A model generated the notes under the pieces. That model was not told the DNA's origin. It did not search any database and worked only from the letters and a program-made list of their open reading frames with translations. A DNA stretch of 64,000 nt from JAEUHM01 sp964538625. GTDB taxonomy: Bacteria > Verrucomicrobiota > Verrucomicrobiia > Verrucomicrobiales > Verrucomicrobiaceae. Position 1 is the first letter of the stretch, and the number at the start of each line of letters is the position of its first letter. Both the position numbers and the translations under genes were made by a program. Shown one piece after another: positions 1 through 9,900 of the stretch. Location of the stretch: contig CAZIGH010000017.1 in NCBI GenBank assembly GCA_964538625.1, positions 21,954 to 85,953 of the forward strand. The letters are read 5' to 3'.

Positions 1-584
1 GGCCAGATGAGGCCGGTGTGTAGCCTCCGCGTGACCGGGAGGATGCCTGTTTCGAAGTGGCGCTGAAGAAGTGCGGCGGCGGTGCACGCTGCTTCACGGG
101 CATCGGTGTGTGGGTTTTCGCGATAAGCGACGAGGCAGTTCGCGTGTTCAGCCATCGAACGGCTGAAGTGAGCGTGCAGGTCAAAGACGCCGAAGATCGG
201 TATGCCTTCGCAGCCTGGCGAGGAGCGGATTTTCCGCAGCAGTGCGCCTTCCACATCCGGGCAAGTGGCGGTCACCATGGCACCATGCAGGATGAGATAG
301 ACGGCGTCGAGTCCACAAGTAAGCAGTGGAGCAAGCTCTTGCCAGAAGCATTCCCACACTTCATCTGCCACGGTGGCGCTGGGCTGGGCGCGGTAGTCGA
401 TGCCGGGCACGACCTCCCAACCGAAGCGATTTGCGCATTCCAGAGCGCCACCCAGCGGGGAACTGTCGCCAGCGCAGGCAAGCAGCTGCTTTCCCCGCAG
501 ACGCTGGAAGTGGGACAGTGGGGTGTAGCCCTGAAGAAAGGTGTGGGTCTCGTGAAAGAGTCCTGCTATAAGCACTCTCGGCAT
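1..584 (-). CDS. M81 family metallopeptidase (MlrC-like), partial
   Basis: N-terminal ~194 residues of a gene running off the left edge; translated by hand from the minus strand, ATG at 584. The start MPRVLIAGLFHETHTF has the glycine/His-Glu-Thr pattern of the MlrC/DUF1485 N-terminal domain. Further in are ILHGAM with DVEGALL, then FDLHAHFS and YRENPHTDA, all in the order expected for M81 enzymes. MlrC is the zinc metalloprotease that completes microcystin breakdown, but most M81 members have unknown substrates, so no toxin role should be assumed. The C-terminal domain is outside the window. The gene lies 50 bp downstream of the LysM gene on the same strand and could be cotranscribed with it. 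Confidence 0.85.
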   Translation of the reverse strand, partial: MPRVLIAGLFHETHTFLQGYTPLSHFQRLRGKQLLACAGDSSPLGGALECANRFGWEVVPGIDYRAQPSATVADEVWECFWQELAPLLTCGLDAVYLILHGAMVTATCPDVEGALLRKIRSSPGCEGIPIFGVFDLHAHFSRSMAEHANCLVAYRENPHTDAREAACTAAALLQRHFETGILPVTRRLHTGLIW

Positions 585-634
585 CTCTACAAGACGCTCG
601 CAGCACGGGCGGTCTTGTAGCAGGCCTGCCGCAT

Positions 635-1678
635 TTACATGGAAATGGTGCGCTGGTTGACAGGCAGGATGAGTTCTTCACCCGGCCTAAGAGTGGCGTT
701 CACGCCCAGTCCGTTGATTTGAATGATGGTTTCACGGCTGAGGCCTCGTGTGGTGGCTAGGGAGTCTAGGGTGTCTCCGGGTTGGATGCGGTAGGACGTC
801 ACGGCTTCGATGCGCTGTGGCTGGTAATAGACGACTTCAGGAGTGGAGGGTTGGGTCTTGGTGCTCACGTAGCGAGGCTGATTGTTGGCGGGTTTGACTG
901 GTGCTTGCCCTTTTGGCGCTAGGCTGGCCACTTCAGCCTGGCTCCGTCCGGGGATGAGGAGTTTCTGCCCGGCGTAGATCTTGTTGGGGCTGCTGAGCCT
1001 GTTTGCGGCCTGGAGCGTTTGTTGGCTGACCCTGAAGCGGCTGGCGATGATGCCAAGGCTTTCACCGGACTTTACGACGTGAATGGCTGCTGGCTGGTCA
1101 CTGGAGGGCACAGGAGGCGGTGGTGGGAGGTCGGGTTTTGGTGCCGGCGCTGGGCTGGGCTGGACGGCCCGTGTTGGCACTTGCAGCACCTGACCCTCCA
1201 CAATGCGCTCGGAGGAGAGACCATTCAGCTCCCGCAGAGCGGAGACGCGTGTACCGTGGCGTATGGCGAGGCCCCACAGGCTGTCGCCGCGGCGGACCTT
1301 GTAGGCTGTAGTGGGGGTGATCGCTTTGGGCGCTTGAGGCGCAGGGGTGAGGGCGGACGTGTTGGCCCCGGCAAGCTGTTTGCGGAGGGCGTCATTCTCA
1401 CGCTTCAGGGCTTCGAGTTCGGTCAAAGGCTTGGGGGCTGGTTCTGGTGAGGGCATCGCCGGGTAGGCGTAGGGGCCTTGCGGTGTGTCGCCAGGGGCCG
1501 TGGCAGGAGGGGGAGTGGATGGTCTTGGCTTGGGGTTCGCACCTGGGGGCGGGGTGGGGGGATAGTAGTAGTCGTAAGGGGAAGTGCGCTGCTGAGCTTG
1601 TGCTGCGAACGCGGCTAAAAACAAGCCAAGCCAGGCAAGCCAGGGAGAAACCGAGGGTCTGACGTTGTTATTATTCAT
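635..1678 (-). CDS. secreted triple-LysM domain protein
   Basis: Predicted 347 aa, probably binding peptidoglycan or chitin-like glycans in the envelope. The chosen ATG at 1678 gives MNNNNVRPS followed by a hydrophobic signal segment ending AAFAAQAQQ; a longer frame from 1744 would add an AT-rich, unlikely leader. A Pro-rich linker (about 30-80) and a short charged helix (about 86-103) precede three LysM motifs at roughly 126-168, 199-243 and 296-339. Each begins with a Y/H-V/I-x-x-G-D/E-S/T-L pattern and ends in a ...G-Q/E-x-L-x-x-P strand. No catalytic domain is visible, so it is more likely a binding or assembly factor than a hydrolase. Confidence 0.85.
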   Translation of the reverse strand: MNNNNVRPSVSPWLAWLGLFLAAFAAQAQQRTSPYDYYYPPTPPPGANPKPRPSTPPPATAPGDTPQGPYAYPAMPSPEPAPKPLTELEALKRENDALRKQLAGANTSALTPAPQAPKAITPTTAYKVRRGDSLWGLAIRHGTRVSALRELNGLSSERIVEGQVLQVPTRAVQPSPAPAPKPDLPPPPPVPSSDQPAAIHVVKSGESLGIIASRFRVSQQTLQAANRLSSPNKIYAGQKLLIPGRSQAEVASLAPKGQAPVKPANNQPRYVSTKTQPSTPEVVYYQPQRIEAVTSYRIQPGDTLDSLATTRGLSRETIIQINGLGVNATLRPGEELILPVNQRTISM

Positions 1679-1684
1679 AGATTG

Positions 1685-1712
1685 GTTATAACAAACATCA
1701 AAAATAAAGCAA
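1685..1712 (-). promoter_or_regulatory. candidate sigma-70 promoter for the LysM gene
   Basis: On the minus strand TTGCTT (1707-1712) and TATAAC (1685-1690) are 16 bp apart in a very AT-rich patch. Only six bases separate the -10 box from the ATG at 1678, so the transcript could be leaderless. Inferred from sequence only. Confidence 0.35.
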
Positions 1713-1832
1713 GTTAAAATATCAATATTTATGGTAGTTATCACTGGATCGGCGGGTGAGGCTCGACAGCCATGGTTTTTCGGATTTGGCTTGCTGCCAA
1801 CCGCCGCCCTGCGCTATTCCAATCACTCTCCC

Positions 1833-2237
1833 ATGAAGTCTCTCCTCCAACTCTCCTTCCTCCCGCAATCTCCTGACGTGGGCCTGCTGCTGCTGCGCCT
1901 CACTTTGGGGCTGACGATGTTCTTCGGTCACGGACTGCCCAAGGCGCAAAACTTCTCTACCACGGCTCCCAAGTTCCTTCCGGTGCTTGGCAGCGGAGAG
2001 TTTGGCTTGGGGCTCGCCGTTTTTGCCGAAGTGGTTTGTGCCGCGTTGTTGGTGCTGGGGCTTTTCACCCGGTTTGCGGCCTTGATGCTGGCCATCACGA
2101 TGGCGGTAGCATTTTTCGTAGTGCACAAGGGGGCTCTTAGCGGACCGAGTTCAGGAGAGCTGGCACTGATTTACCTGGTGGGTTTCCTGACACTCGTGTT
2201 TGCAGGTGCAGGGAAGTTTTCCGCCGACAAGACCTGA
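1833..2237 (+). CDS. DoxX family membrane protein
   Basis: 134 aa from the ATG at 1833, which removes a non-hydrophobic upstream extension of the frame. Four hydrophobic segments are visible: GLLLLRLTLGLTMFFGHG, FGLGLAVFAEVVCAALLVLG, ALMLAITMAVAFFVV and ALIYLVGFLTLVFAG. The LRLTLGLTMFFGHGLPK and AEVVCAALLVLGLFTR motifs are typical of DoxX/DoxD-like small membrane proteins, some of which act in redox or quinone-linked processes. The specific role here is unknown. The dihydroorotase gene follows on the same strand about 70 bp later. Confidence 0.8.
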   Translation: MKSLLQLSFLPQSPDVGLLLLRLTLGLTMFFGHGLPKAQNFSTTAPKFLPVLGSGEFGLGLAVFAEVVCAALLVLGLFTRFAALMLAITMAVAFFVVHKGALSGPSSGELALIYLVGFLTLVFAGAGKFSADKT

Positions 2238-2304
2238 GCTGCCGGTGTGGTGGTGAGGTTTCGTCTTGCAAGTCAGCGGAGGTGAAGTGACACGTGGCGC
2301 ATTG

Positions 2305-3588
2305 ATGAAAAGACTCTTCCGTCACGCTCAAATCGCTACCGAAGACTCCCCGACGCTGAGCGAGGCGGATGTATTGGTAGAGGATGGCCGGATCACTGGA
2401 GTGGCTCCCTGCATTCGAGGTGTAGAAGGTGCTGAGGTCATCGACTGCGCTGGGCGGATCATTCTGCCCGCATTGTTCGATCTGCATGTCCACGCGCGGG
2501 AGCCTGGAGGGGAGGAACAGGAGGATGTGCGTTCGTGTTCCGAGGCAGCGATAGGCGGGGGCATCACCGGCATGGTGTTGCAGCCGAACACTAAGCCGGC
2601 CATCGATAGCGCAGGGGCGGTGCAGAACGTGCTGGACAGCATCCGGGAGAAGTCTCGAATTTGGCGGGGCGTGTTCACGGCGGGAGCGATCACGAAAGGT
2701 CGCAGGGGGGAAGAGCTGGCGGGTATAGCGGGGATGAAGAACCGGGGCGTAGCTTATCTTACGGATGATCATAGCTCGGTGGCGAATCCGCAACTCCTGC
2801 GGCGTGCGATGGAGTACGCGAGGCAGTTTGAGCTACCCATCGCCTCTTACTGCGATGTGAGGGAGCTGAGCGGGAAGGGTACGATGCACGAGGGCAGTGT
2901 GAGTTACTCTCTTGGCCTGCCCGGCATTCCATCTCTGAGCGAGGAAATTTGCATCGCGAGGGACATCCGCATCGCTCAGTACGCGGGTGTGCACTTGCAT
3001 GTGCAGCATGTGTCCACCCGGGAGGGTATGGAAACCATCTGCCGTGCGAAGGAGCGCGGCATCCGCGTCACTTGTGAGGTCACGCCGCATCACTTGCTCT
3101 TCAACCACCGGCACATCGGCAACTACGACACACAGTATAAGGTGTTTCCGCCGCTGCGCACGGAGGAAGACAATGCTGCGCTGCTGGAGGGGCTAAAGCG
3201 GGGATGTTTCGACGTCATAGCGACTGACCACTCGCCACATACCGAGTTCGCAAAGAACCAGGACTTCGCGAGCGCGCCCTTTGGCATTACTGGGCTGGAG
3301 ACGGCGCTTCCGACGCTGTACCATCATTTCATCAAACCGGGCCGCTTGGGCTGGGATGTGGTGGTGAAGCGTTTCAGCGCGGAACCGAGGCGCTGGCTGA
3401 AGCAGGAGGTCGCCGCTGTCAAGGAAGGTGCGGTGGCCGAGTTTGTCGTATTCAATCCGCAGCGGACCAGCACCTTCACGAGGGAGTTCCTCCGCTCGAA
3501 GAGTGTCAATACGCCCTTTTTTGAGAAGACGCTGGACGGTCTGGTGGAGCGGGTGATCCACCGGGGAGAAGAACTACTTTCCCGTTGA
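2305..3588 (+). CDS. pyrC: dihydroorotase
   Basis: Cytosolic amidohydrolase of pyrimidine biosynthesis that interconverts N-carbamoyl-aspartate and dihydroorotate. 427 aa from the ATG at 2305; an upstream TTG at 2266 is less likely. The metal-binding motif DLHVHAREPG is the class I dihydroorotase signature. It is followed by GITGMVLQPNTKPAID, ALTKG-like AITKGRRGEEL, LHVQHVSTREG, EVTPHHLLF and IATDHSPHT, whose Asp is the expected catalytic base. Length fits class I PyrC. No other pyr genes are adjacent, and the dedicated or allantoinase-like alternative cannot be wholly excluded. Confidence 0.9.
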   Translation: MKRLFRHAQIATEDSPTLSEADVLVEDGRITGVAPCIRGVEGAEVIDCAGRIILPALFDLHVHAREPGGEEQEDVRSCSEAAIGGGITGMVLQPNTKPAIDSAGAVQNVLDSIREKSRIWRGVFTAGAITKGRRGEELAGIAGMKNRGVAYLTDDHSSVANPQLLRRAMEYARQFELPIASYCDVRELSGKGTMHEGSVSYSLGLPGIPSLSEEICIARDIRIAQYAGVHLHVQHVSTREGMETICRAKERGIRVTCEVTPHHLLFNHRHIGNYDTQYKVFPPLRTEEDNAALLEGLKRGCFDVIATDHSPHTEFAKNQDFASAPFGITGLETALPTLYHHFIKPGRLGWDVVVKRFSAEPRRWLKQEVAAVKEGAVAEFVVFNPQRTSTFTREFLRSKSVNTPFFEKTLDGLVERVIHRGEELLSR

Positions 3589-3595
3589 AACGAAA

Positions 3596-4393
3596 ATGGG
3601 AATGAGGAGTCAAATACTGGCCCTCATGCGCCTGCTGCTACTGCTCTGTCTCCTCGCCTCCCTCACTTCTTGCCAGAACCGACTGGTGCAAAGACTGGTC
3701 AAAGCCAAGCCCGCGCCCGTGTCCAAGTTCCTGGATCAACGGCTGTCCATGCAGCCCATGCGCCACAGGCTGCCCTTCCACTACGCGTGGTGGAATCCGG
3801 ACCCCGCCGTTGGCGCTGCCGTGAGACGTGCCACGGAAATCTACATCGCACCCGTTGACACGCGTTATCTGCGGCCTGTGTCCAAAGCGCTCGCTGCATG
3901 GGAGCTTAGGCATGGCATCACGCGACCGGAGGATGAGCGCATCGCTTATGAACTGTGGAACCGCTTCCGGCTCGCTTTCTGGCACTCCCCGGCACCGCGT
4001 TACCGCTTGGTCAACCAGCCTGGTCCGCGCAGCATTATCCTGGAACTCGCCGTGACTGAACTCAACCCTACAAGCGTACCGGGCAATGTGGTCAAAACGG
4101 CGGCGAAGTTCGTCATCGGACCACTCTCTGCGCCTCTGGGCATCTTCACCAAAGGCAACATTGCCATCGAGGGCAAGGTGACGCTGCCAGGTCCGGCACC
4201 CAGAGTCTCCTTTCTCCAGTTCAGTGACAATGAGAAGGACAAGATGACCTGGTACAGCGCGCGCGACTTCCAGCCGTATGCCCATGCCCTTGTGGCGGCG
4301 GACGAGTGGGCGCGGCAGTTTGAGGAGTTTACCCGTACGCATCCACTGCACACGGTGGAGGAGTCTTCCTTCTTTACTCTCAAGCCCTGGTAG
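3596..4393 (+). CDS. putative outer-membrane lipoprotein (DUF3313-like)
   Basis: 265 aa from the ATG at 3596 (second ATG at 3602), starting 7 bp after the dihydroorotase stop, so likely cotranscribed. A hydrophobic signal LLLLLCLLASLTSC ends in a lipobox with Cys about residue 26, indicating lipid modification. The body has an extended region with YIAPVDTRYL, a long helix, and SIILELAVTELNPTS followed by a small glycine/proline-rich membrane-touching segment, similar in layout to DUF3313 lipoproteins. That resemblance is by eye and weak. Function unknown. Confidence 0.65.
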   Translation: MGMRSQILALMRLLLLLCLLASLTSCQNRLVQRLVKAKPAPVSKFLDQRLSMQPMRHRLPFHYAWWNPDPAVGAAVRRATEIYIAPVDTRYLRPVSKALAAWELRHGITRPEDERIAYELWNRFRLAFWHSPAPRYRLVNQPGPRSIILELAVTELNPTSVPGNVVKTAAKFVIGPLSAPLGIFTKGNIAIEGKVTLPGPAPRVSFLQFSDNEKDKMTWYSARDFQPYAHALVAADEWARQFEEFTRTHPLHTVEESSFFTLKPW

Positions 4394-4402
4394 CCTGAGG
4401 GG

Positions 4403-5767
4403 TTATTCCTTGACCACGGCGTGCAGACTGCCGTCTGCCAGGCGGGTGATGATCTCAGTGCCAGGCGGAGCATCTGCGGAGCTTTTGAGCACGCGCCCGT
4501 CAAGGGTGGTGGTGTAAGAGAAGCCACGGGCCAGGACGGCCTCCGGACCCAGGATTTGCAGCATTTTCGCTCGTGTTTCCACCAGATCGGCCTTGCGCTG
4601 AGTCGCCAAGGTCACAGCTTGGCGAAGCCGGTGGGCCTGCATCTCCAAGCGGTGTCCGCCATCCGCGATGAGCTTCACCGGATGATGCCGTGCTAGCACC
4701 TGCTGCTGCTGCACGAGATGGTCCTTGAGGCGTGAGAGCGCCTCCCGCGCCGCGTCCCGCCACCGCTGCTCTGTTTCATCGACCAGTTGTTCGTGTTCCT
4801 GCAACTGTCGCCTAGGCTCATGGAACAGGCTGCCGCGGGCTAATAGTTCGAGCACCTGAGCGTGCTGGAGCAGTCTTCCTTTGACGAGAGAGTCCATACG
4901 CTGCCCAGCATCTGCGAACCAGCGCAGCAGTTCGTCCGCGTCGGGAGCCACCAGTTCCGCTGCGGCGCTCGGCGTGGGGGCGCGCAGATCGGCAACGAAG
5001 TCGGCTATGGTAAAGTCAATCTCGTGACCCACGGCGGAGATGACTGGAATCTCGGAGCGGTAAATCGCGCGGGCTACGCTCTCTTCATTGAAATTCCAGA
5101 GGTCCTCCAGACTCCCGCCGCCACGTCCTACAATCATGCAATCCACTTTTGGCAGGCCATGACGTTCAGCATCATTGAGGATGTCAATGGCGCGTGCGAT
5201 TTCGTGCTCCGCACCCGTGCCCTGTACGCGTACAGGAAATACCAGCAGGCGAATCCACGGAGCACGGCGCGTGAGGATATTCAGCATGTCGCGGATGGCC
5301 GCACCTGTGGGAGAGGTCACCAGTGCCACGGTTTCCGGGAAGCGGGGGAGGGGCTTTTTGTGCGCTTCATCAAAGAGACCCTCCTCGGCGAGGCGACGCT
5401 TCAGGGCCTCAAACTTCGCCTGGAGGGCACCGAGTCCTTTCGGCTGCACCAGCTTGGCTACGAGTTGATACTGGCCACGCGGCTCATAGACGCTCAGTTT
5501 GCCAAGCACCTGGACTTGTGCGCCGTCGCTAAGCTTTGGAGAACCTCTGGCGGAGAACTTGAACAGCACACAAGAGAGCTGTGCTCCCTCATCCTTCAGT
5601 GTGAAGTACTGGTGGCCAGAGGTTTGAAGCCGGTGATTGCTGATCTCACCCTCTACCCAAACCTCTCCTATCTCATCCTCCAGCAGCCCCCGCACACGGC
5701 GCGTGAGCTGCGAGACAGAGAGGATGCCCTCGGGATCTGCCATGCCGCGACTAGCTGTTGTCACCAT
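4403..5767 (-). CDS. xseA: exodeoxyribonuclease VII large subunit
   Basis: Large subunit of the ssDNA exonuclease VII used in mismatch repair and DNA damage processing. Up to 454 aa. The N-terminal OB fold is seen as ILSVSQLTRRVRGLLE ... VWVEGEISNH ... GHQYFTLKDE. The catalytic region shows ALVTSPTGAAIRDML, VDCMIVGRGGGSLEDLW and ISAVGHEIDFTIADF-ADLRAPTPSAAAEL, all typical of XseA, followed by a long coiled helix region. The ATG at 5767 overlaps the upstream AIM24 gene by 17 bp; an in-frame ATG at 5743 leaves a 7-bp gap and is equally possible. No xseB is visible in the window. The 3' end converges on the lipoprotein gene. Confidence 0.95.
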   Translation of the reverse strand: MVTTASRGMADPEGILSVSQLTRRVRGLLEDEIGEVWVEGEISNHRLQTSGHQYFTLKDEGAQLSCVLFKFSARGSPKLSDGAQVQVLGKLSVYEPRGQYQLVAKLVQPKGLGALQAKFEALKRRLAEEGLFDEAHKKPLPRFPETVALVTSPTGAAIRDMLNILTRRAPWIRLLVFPVRVQGTGAEHEIARAIDILNDAERHGLPKVDCMIVGRGGGSLEDLWNFNEESVARAIYRSEIPVISAVGHEIDFTIADFVADLRAPTPSAAAELVAPDADELLRWFADAGQRMDSLVKGRLLQHAQVLELLARGSLFHEPRRQLQEHEQLVDETEQRWRDAAREALSRLKDHLVQQQQVLARHHPVKLIADGGHRLEMQAHRLRQAVTLATQRKADLVETRAKMLQILGPEAVLARGFSYTTTLDGRVLKSSADAPPGTEIITRLADGSLHAVVKE

Positions 5768-6773
5768 CGAACATGCGGCCTATGCCACCAAGGATGGAAC
5801 CCTCCCCTGTGGACGAGCCGCCGACGCTTGGTGCGTGAGCGATGATGCGGTCTGCAAGGCGTGAGAAAGGCAGACTCTGCAGCCAAACGGTGCCGTGACC
5901 ACTCAATGTGGTAAGGAAGAGACCTTCGCCACCGAAGAACATGCTTTTCAGATTCCCTGCGCGCTGGATGTCGTAATTTACTCCGCTGGTGAAGGCGACC
6001 AGGCAGCCAGTATCCACACGCAGCGTCTCGCCACGCAGCTCCTTTTTGATGATGGTGCCACCGGCGTGGATGAACGCTAGACCGTCACCGCGCAAACGCT
6101 GGAGGATGAAACCCTCTCCACCGAAGAGACCCGCGCCGAACTTCTTCTGGAAGGCGATTCCCACGTTCGTGCCGTATGCTGCGCAAAGGAAGGCGTCCTT
6201 CTCGCAGAGGATCTCCCCACCGTAGTCACTCAGTTTCAATGGAATGATTTTACCCGGATACGGTGCGGCGAAGGCGACGCGCTTCTTGCCTACGCCGCGG
6301 TTGGTGAAGTGCGTCATGAAGATAGACTCTCCGGTAAGCACGCGCTTGCCGATGTTCTTGAGCACACTCATGAAGCCGCCACCGGAGGCCTCCGAGCCGT
6401 CACCCATCTTGGTTTCAAACTGGATGCCATCCTCCATGTAGTTCATGCCGCCAGCTTCAGCGATGACGATCTCTCCTGGGTCCAGTTCCACCTCCACGAT
6501 CTGCATTTCATTGCCATGGATTTCGTAGTCCACGTCGTGCGCTTTCATCGGCATAGCGGGCGGATTTCCAGCCGGTATGGAGGGTGGAGGTGTGGCGGGT
6601 GCCGCCCCAAAAAGGTGGCCTACGGCTTGAGCGGCTGGCGTCCATTGTGCCATCCCCTCACACCAAACGATGGTCTCTCGGCGAATCACGCCGGACGCAA
6701 TGAGGGATTGGAGCTGGTCTTCAGTGACCTGATGACGCTGGCGTTCGGAATCAACATAGAACCAAGGTTTCAT
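5751..6773 (-). CDS. GYF_2 + AIM24/TIGR00266 family protein
   Basis: 340 aa. Residues 1-55 (KPWFYVDSERQRHQVTE ... GMAQWTPA) form a GYF_2-type module, common in PVC and other bacteria. After a Pro-rich linker, residues about 80-300 match the AIM24/TIGR00266 fold: QIVEVELDPGEIVIAEAGG, a glycine-rich stretch around GDGSEASGGGFMSVLKNIGKR, and FGGEGFILQRLRGDGLAFIHAGG. Eukaryotic AIM24 acts in mitochondrial inner-membrane organisation, but the bacterial role is unknown. GYF_2 probably mediates protein contacts. It is transcribed towards xseA and nearly overlaps it. Confidence 0.85.
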   Translation of the reverse strand: MKPWFYVDSERQRHQVTEDQLQSLIASGVIRRETIVWCEGMAQWTPAAQAVGHLFGAAPATPPPSIPAGNPPAMPMKAHDVDYEIHGNEMQIVEVELDPGEIVIAEAGGMNYMEDGIQFETKMGDGSEASGGGFMSVLKNIGKRVLTGESIFMTHFTNRGVGKKRVAFAAPYPGKIIPLKLSDYGGEILCEKDAFLCAAYGTNVGIAFQKKFGAGLFGGEGFILQRLRGDGLAFIHAGGTIIKKELRGETLRVDTGCLVAFTSGVNYDIQRAGNLKSMFFGGEGLFLTTLSGHGTVWLQSLPFSRLADRIIAHAPSVGGSSTGEGSILGGIGRMFDGDNS

Positions 6774-6836
6774 AAGTGGATGGGCAGGGGTTGGTTAGCG
6801 GGGTCGATGAATACGAAGCCCGCGCCCTTAGCGCAA

Positions 6837-6905
6837 CCCGGATTTCTCCGGGATGTCCGCTGCACGGACGCAAGCCGACTGGTGACAAGCCAGCGTCTGT
6901 GCTGG
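6837..6905. repeat. cluster of three small hairpins
   Basis: Three perfect inverted repeats lie in a row: 6837-6852 (CCCGGA/TCCGGG, 4-nt loop), 6855-6869 (GTCCG/CGGAC, 5-nt loop) and 6890-6905 (CCAGC/GCTGG, 6-nt loop). They fill most of the spacer between the dehydrogenase stop and the AIM24 start. None has a T-run, so they may protect or process a transcript rather than terminate it. Confidence 0.5.
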
Positions 6906-6922
6906 ACAAGGTTTCAGATTTT

Positions 6923-9900
6923 TCACTTCACGATCATTTCGCCCTTCATCACGAGCCAGTGACCGGGGAACGAGCAAATGTAGGGGTAGCGTCCTGGTGA
7001 GGTGGGGGCTTTGAAGCGGAGTGTCTCGGCCTCGCCTTGATTGAGGAGCTTGGTCTTGTGCAGGATCTTCGGACTGTCGGGCACGAAGCCTTTCACGAAA
7101 CCATCCGCCAGCTTGGCCATCTCGTTGCCTGCCATGCCTACCTCATCCGCCGCACCGGGTTGCACGATGAGGAGGTTGTGCGGCGTGACATCGGGATTCT
7201 CAAACACCAGCTTCACCGGCGCACCGGCTTTTACCTTGAACTCGCGCACATCAAACAACAAGCGCTCGGGAATGGCCTTGATCGTGATCGTCTGCAATCC
7301 CGGTTGAGCATCAAAGGGATCAGGCTTTTCGCCCTTCTTCTTTCGCGCCATCACCGCAGGCTTCTTCGGCTCGCTGTCCTGAAGGAACTTCACCAGCTCA
7401 GGATGCTGCTTCAAGAAGGCGTCGTTGTTCTTCCACAACGGCTGCAAGGTGTGGCTGTCGAGGGCAGTGCGCAGTGCATAAGTCAGATACTCGTCCATCG
7501 GATGCTTCAGCAGATCGAGTGCGGCGATGAGGGCTTCCTTTGTGCCGATATAGCTGGCCGCGATGGCGGCTTCGAGACGGACGAGGCCAGACTTGTCGTT
7601 GGCGGCTAGTTCCAAGGCTGAGCGAGATGAAGAATCAAGCTTCACCATTTGAAACTCAGGTGCCCAGCGAAGATGTCTGACTGCGGCGGCGCGAACTTTT
7701 GGATCTTCGTCAGCTAGAGCGAAAGCAACCAGTCGGAACTTCAATTCAGCGGCATCTTTCTCGGGGAGAAGACTTGGATTACGCCAAGCACCGATGCTGC
7801 TAAGCAACCAGTCTATTTCGACTGACCGACGATTGACTCTGCCTGAGGGGAACGGCCTTTTGGAAGCTTTGATTTCTGAGATTAGTTCTTCAGGTTCCCT
7901 CTCCCTCAACTCCACCTTCGCGCGATAGCGCGTGCGGTAGTTTTCACTCTTCAGCAGCTCCAGCAGTTCAGGAATGCTCGCACCCGCGATCTTCGGCGCT
8001 TCTTCCAGCGGGCGATCTTTGGCTGTGATGCGCCAGATGCGGCCGCTCTTTTTGTCGCGGCGCGTGTCACGCAGTGAGTATTGCATGTGGCCTTTCACCG
8101 GGTTGTACCAGTCCGCCACATACATCGCGCCATCGGGGCCTTGTTGGATGTCCACAGGGATGAAGCTGAGGTCGGTGGATTGAAACACGATGCCCACTTT
8201 CTTCTCCTCGAAGTGTGTGTCTTTCTCGATCCACTCATGCAGCTCCACTTCGTTGGTGGGCTTGTAGCGCACACGCATGAAGTGTTTTTTGCGCAAATCT
8301 TCCGGCCAATGACTGCTGCTGAGGAACTCCTGTCCGCAGGTGCCGCTGTAGGCTGGGATGTAGCTGCCCGCTGGCACATGAATGTCCGGATACGGCGCAT
8401 TCAGCGCATGAACTGCACTGGCAAACACCGGATGACTGCCGACATGGAAGCCCCAGTCATCGAAGGTGATTCCCCACGGATTCGTGCTCATGTAGCTGCC
8501 AAAGGCGAGCAGCTTGCCTGTCGCGGGTGTGAAGCGGAAGAAGCTGCTCTCCCGTGCACGCACCGGTCCATAAGGCGTCTCCACCTGGCTGTGATGGAAG
8601 ATGCTTTCGCGAAAAATGAGATCGCCTTCAGGACTCCAGACAAAGTCGTGCAGCGCATGATGGCTGTCCTCCGTGCCGAAGCCAGTGAGCACTTTTTCGC
8701 GATGGTCCGCTTTGCCATCGCCATCCGTGTCCTTGAGGAAGGTGAGGTGCGGCTGGTCGGAAACATAGACACCGCCGTTGCCAAACTCGAAGCTCAGCGG
8801 GATGTGCAGCTTGTCCGCCCACACGCTGCACTTGTCCGCCTTGTGATCGCCATTCGTGTCTTCGAGAATGAGGATCTGATCCTCTGCGTCCTGACCGGGC
8901 AAAATCTGCGGATAGGTGGTGCTGGTGCTGACCCAGAGCCGGCCCTTTGCATCCCAACGAATGGCGATGGGCTTGCGGAACAAATCGGGAAAGTCTTCTT
9001 CACTCGCGAAGCAGTTCACCTCGAAGCGCGGATCAATCTTGAAGGCCTTCAGTTCATCCGCAGGTGTGTGCCACTCGTTCACGGGACGATCTCCCGTGAT
9101 GACTGGCAACGGTTCGGTCTTGGAGTCGTCGATCTTCTCCGGCACTGGCCTGCCCTGGGCGATGGCATGGATGCGTGCATCCCGATTGGCTACCATCTGC
9201 TCCAGTTTCTTCAGTTCGCCGGGAAAGTTCACCACGCCATAAGGCTCGGCGCGACCGCCCTTGATGTAGTAGTAGTTCAGCGGTCGATGAAACTGAAACC
9301 ACTTGGTCTCCTTCTCCTCCACGGCTGCACGCAGCGCGGCATTCACCTGCGGAGGCGACTCCTCCAGCAGCCCGCGATACAAGGTCTCGGCAAAGGCGGT
9401 GTAGCCGCTGTCGTTGAGGTGGATGCTATTAAACGTTTGCTGGTTTTCCGTTTTCCGTTTTCCGTTATCTGCGGTGAAGAGTTCGGCGAGGGGAGTGAAG
9501 GTATCGACAAAACCGACTTGCTCGGCTTCGGCCACGCGCTTCATCGCATCCGTGTAGAGCTTGATCTGTTCGTTGAGTTTCTCATGCGGTGCCTCAGCGG
9601 GAATCGGAGAGACGAGCACGATGCGCGGAGCCGTTTTGCCGTTGTAGCGATGGCTCTTCAACTCGATGAGGAAAGCCTTCAGCAGCGTCTCGAACTCGGG
9701 CAGCTTGGCAGCGCCCTTGAACGACTCGTTAAACCCAAACGCCGCCAGAATGACATCCGCTTTTGCCTCCGTGAGATGCTGGTTCAGATCGCCAAAGCCA
9801 TCTGGCCGTGGACGCAGTGAAATCTCATCCGCACTCCAGGCAAGGTTTCGCACGATGACCCCCTCCTTGGCGAACCGCTGCTGCAACATCGCCTCGAACT

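Noticed and set aside
57..620. 187-residue plus-strand frame at the left edge
   Set aside because: The minus strand of the same region reads as an M81/MlrC metallopeptidase with its diagnostic motifs.
8081..9820. 579-residue plus-strand frame inside the dehydrogenase fusion
   Set aside because: Antisense shadow of a gene with clear domains; no signal peptide, motif or family resemblance.
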